Below the pieces are notes generated by a model that was not told the origin of the DNA, searched no databases, and worked only from the letters and a program-made list of their open reading frames with translations. A stretch of 64,000 nucleotides of DNA from Adhaeribacter arboris. Its GTDB lineage: Bacteria; Bacteroidota; Bacteroidia; Cytophagales; Hymenobacteraceae. The translations under genes and the position numbers were made by a program. Of the stretch, positions 62,353 through 64,000 are shown piece by piece. The stretch's first letter is position 1; every line of letters starts with the position of its first letter. The DNA is taken from contig NZ_PYFT01000001.1 in the NCBI RefSeq assembly GCF_003023845.1, positions 4,836,001 through 4,900,000 of the forward strand, given 5' to 3'.

Positions 62353-63646
62353 AGTTTACCGGTTTTTAAGTGGGTTTGCTTTTTTGGCGAGTGTAGCAAC
62401 CGCCCAAGCACAAAATCTGGGCAATTCTCCTTATTCGGCTACTGGCGTTGGAGATATTAACGAAAGCACTGGTTCGGTGCGTAGTTTTGGTATGGGCAAT
62501 GTAGGCGTAGGTACTCCGGCCAGCGCGTATATTAATAGCTCTAACCCGGCTTTGTTGTATTATAATAACCGGGTTACGTTTGAAATGGGAATTGGCGGAC
62601 AAGCCAAGCAATTATCGGATGAGGTCGGAAAACAACGTGATGCGGATGGATCGCTAAATTATTTAGGTTTGGCCTTGCCTTTATCAAAACGTTGGAGTAC
62701 TGCGATTGGCCTGCGACCTTTCTCTACGGTAAACTACGAATATGTTTCGGAAGGTGCGGTGAATGGCGATCCTTCTACTAAAATTGTAAATAGCTATACG
62801 GGTAACGGTAATTTATCTGAGGTGTTTTTTGGTCATGGAATACGAGTGGCAAAACGACTTAATATAGGCGTTTCGGCCTCTTATTTATTTGGTGCCGTGG
62901 AGCGGGAATCTACTGCTCAACTCGTAAACGAATCAGATGTTAGCCTAAGTGCGGAGCGGTTGGTTATTAGCGAACGCTCCAACTACAATGGGCTATTGTT
63001 TAAAGGGGCCTTAGCTTATCGGCAACCACTTAGCAAAAAATGGAGCCTGAATGTAGGTACGGTATATACTTTAGGTAATGATCTAACCACTAAAAGAAGA
63101 ACGGTACAGGAACGTCGTCTGGCGAGCGATTTGGTATTAAGTCGTAATTACCTGGGAGATAGTATCACCACAACTACTCACCTGCCCCAGGGAATTCAGT
63201 TTGGTTTGAGCGTAGATAATGGACAATCATTAGTGGTGGGAGCAGATTTTAGTGCGCAGAAATGGTCCGATTATAAAAGTGGCTTAAGTACAGAGAAACT
63301 GGCGGATAGTTACCGGGTAGCGGTTGGAGCAGAATATATCCCGAACCCAGCTTCTATTAATTCTTATTTTCAGCGGATAGGTTATCGGGCTGGCTTTGGT
63401 ATAGGTAAAACGCCGCTCGAGCTTAACGGCAAACAAGTAAACGATGTATCGCTGCATTGGGGCTTTACTTTGCCCATTGGTGGGTCACCCCGGCCACCCG
63501 AGTATACCCAATCTTTGCTTAATCTAGGTTTTGCTATAGGTCGTCGCAGCAATGGCGAAAGCAGCACTTTACAGGAAAAATACTTTCGTATACAATTAGG
63601 CTTCTCGTTAAACAGCAACTGGTTTATTAAGCCAAAAATTGATTAA
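62345..63646 (+). CDS. Outer-membrane beta-barrel protein, FadL/PorV-like
   Basis: A 433-residue protein with a signal peptide (ATAQAQN) and many alternating strands. The conserved-looking start (NSPYSATGVGDI, GSVRSFGMGNVGVGT, YINSSNPALLYY) is typical of Bacteroidetes FadL/OmpP1-like barrels found between coaX and lptC. The C-terminus ends in NSNWFIKPKID. It probably sits in the outer membrane; ligand unknown. It overlaps coaX and is followed by lptC after 38 bp. Confidence 0.8.
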   Translation: MYKVYRFLSGFAFLASVATAQAQNLGNSPYSATGVGDINESTGSVRSFGMGNVGVGTPASAYINSSNPALLYYNNRVTFEMGIGGQAKQLSDEVGKQRDADGSLNYLGLALPLSKRWSTAIGLRPFSTVNYEYVSEGAVNGDPSTKIVNSYTGNGNLSEVFFGHGIRVAKRLNIGVSASYLFGAVERESTAQLVNESDVSLSAERLVISERSNYNGLLFKGALAYRQPLSKKWSLNVGTVYTLGNDLTTKRRTVQERRLASDLVLSRNYLGDSITTTTHLPQGIQFGLSVDNGQSLVVGADFSAQKWSDYKSGLSTEKLADSYRVAVGAEYIPNPASINSYFQRIGYRAGFGIGKTPLELNGKQVNDVSLHWGFTLPIGGSPRPPEYTQSLLNLGFAIGRRSNGESSTLQEKYFRIQLGFSLNSNWFIKPKID

Positions 63647-63684
63647 TAAGCAATAACCTTAAGTTAATTAAGTCTTCTAGTTAC

Positions 63685-64000
63685 ATGAATCACTTAGAGA
63701 AACTGTTAGGCTTATTATTTGCCCTGAATTTACTGGCTGCGTGTAATGCTGGAATAGAAAATCCGGTGCCAAAAATAAAATATACGGGGCCAACCATGCA
63801 GTCAGGAAATATTACAACTTTATACAGCGATTCCGCCCGGCTTAAAATAAAGCTAAACGCTAAAATGCAATGGCAATTTGAAAATGGCGATGCCGAATAT
63901 CCGGAGGGCATAAATCTTACCTTCTACGACAGAAATCAGCAAGTGAGCAGTACCTTACGGGCTAACTATGCTAAATACGATAAACAGCACGATTCTTATT
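63685..64000 (+). CDS. lptC: LPS export periplasmic protein LptC (partial)
   Basis: The first 105 codons are visible and the frame runs off the window. A lipoprotein signal (LNLLAACNAG) is followed by LYSDSARLKIKLNA, FENGDAEYPEGINLTFYD, the pattern of Bacteroidetes LptC. It links the LptBFG transporter to the periplasmic bridge moving lipopolysaccharide to the outer membrane. It follows the barrel gene in what looks like the coaX-barrel-lptC operon. Confidence 0.9.
   Translation, partial: MNHLEKLLGLLFALNLLAACNAGIENPVPKIKYTGPTMQSGNITTLYSDSARLKIKLNAKMQWQFENGDAEYPEGINLTFYDRNQQVSSTLRANYAKYDKQHDSY

Noticed and set aside
1-64000. tRNA, rRNA, CRISPR array, prophage or intact insertion sequence
   Set aside because: None was seen on either strand by reading; a profile scan would be needed to exclude small RNA genes.

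Overview
The window looks like chromosomal DNA of a Bacteroidetes bacterium of the order Cytophagales, most likely family Hymenobacteraceae and close to Adhaeribacter; the genus is an inference from overall feel, not a search. Supporting signs are a type IX secretion C-terminal sorting domain, a MurF-alanine racemase fusion, a DksA-like protein with a degenerate zinc finger, a recF gene beside a DUF721/DciA gene, a coaX-barrel-lptC series, few Shine-Dalgarno sites, TANNTTTG promoter-like boxes and a moderate GC content. No rRNA, tRNA, CRISPR array, intact insertion sequence or prophage was seen.

Layout. 0-3.2 kb: the edge of an unknown gene, a coiled lipoprotein, a histidine-phosphatase-like protein and three small unknown genes. 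3.2-7.2 kb: a hybrid histidine kinase facing a sigma54-type response regulator. 7.3-10.4 kb: an exported low-complexity protein and tex. 10.5-14.3 kb is the most irregular stretch: an AT-rich orphan gene, a class III nucleotide cyclase split by a one-base frameshift, and a decayed remnant of nhaA. 14.3-21.1 kb: an exported TPR protein, an aldo/keto reductase, an AraC regulator, an MHS-type MFS transporter and a GH172-like protein. 21.2-27.7 kb: an S9 peptidase, a Gfo/Idh oxidoreductase, an EamA-type transporter, a frameshifted SGNH hydrolase, homogentisate dioxygenase and a GroES-like protein. 27.8-35 kb: asparagine synthase, endonuclease III, an ECF sigma factor with a small overlapping partner, an ArsR regulator and murF-alr. 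35.3-48 kb: an M16 peptidase pair, small unknown genes, a sugar isomerase-like lipoprotein, an FAD oxidoreductase, a thioredoxin-like protein, a DUF547 protein, a Tat-exported Gfo/Idh protein, a GNAT enzyme and a T9SS cargo protein. 48-64 kb: a DUF3857/transglutaminase membrane protein with a TonB-like partner, thioesterase, DUF721, recF, pdhA, a TPR membrane protein, ribH, two lipoproteins, a DksA-like gene with scpB, an rRNA pseudouridine synthase with a very long disordered N-terminus, coaX, a barrel protein and the start of lptC.

Most genes are ordinary housekeeping or envelope functions in short transcription units, often closed by strong hairpin terminators. I found no clear new multi-gene system. 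The least explained signals are: A/C-rich arrays with exact 7-nt phasing just 5' of several genes and on their sense strand; a two-module dispersed repeat at 21.1 and 25.9 kb; a perfect 24-bp inverted repeat at 35.1 kb; two genes split by identical one-base contractions in five-base A/T runs; and the AT-rich orphan at 10.5-11.6 kb.
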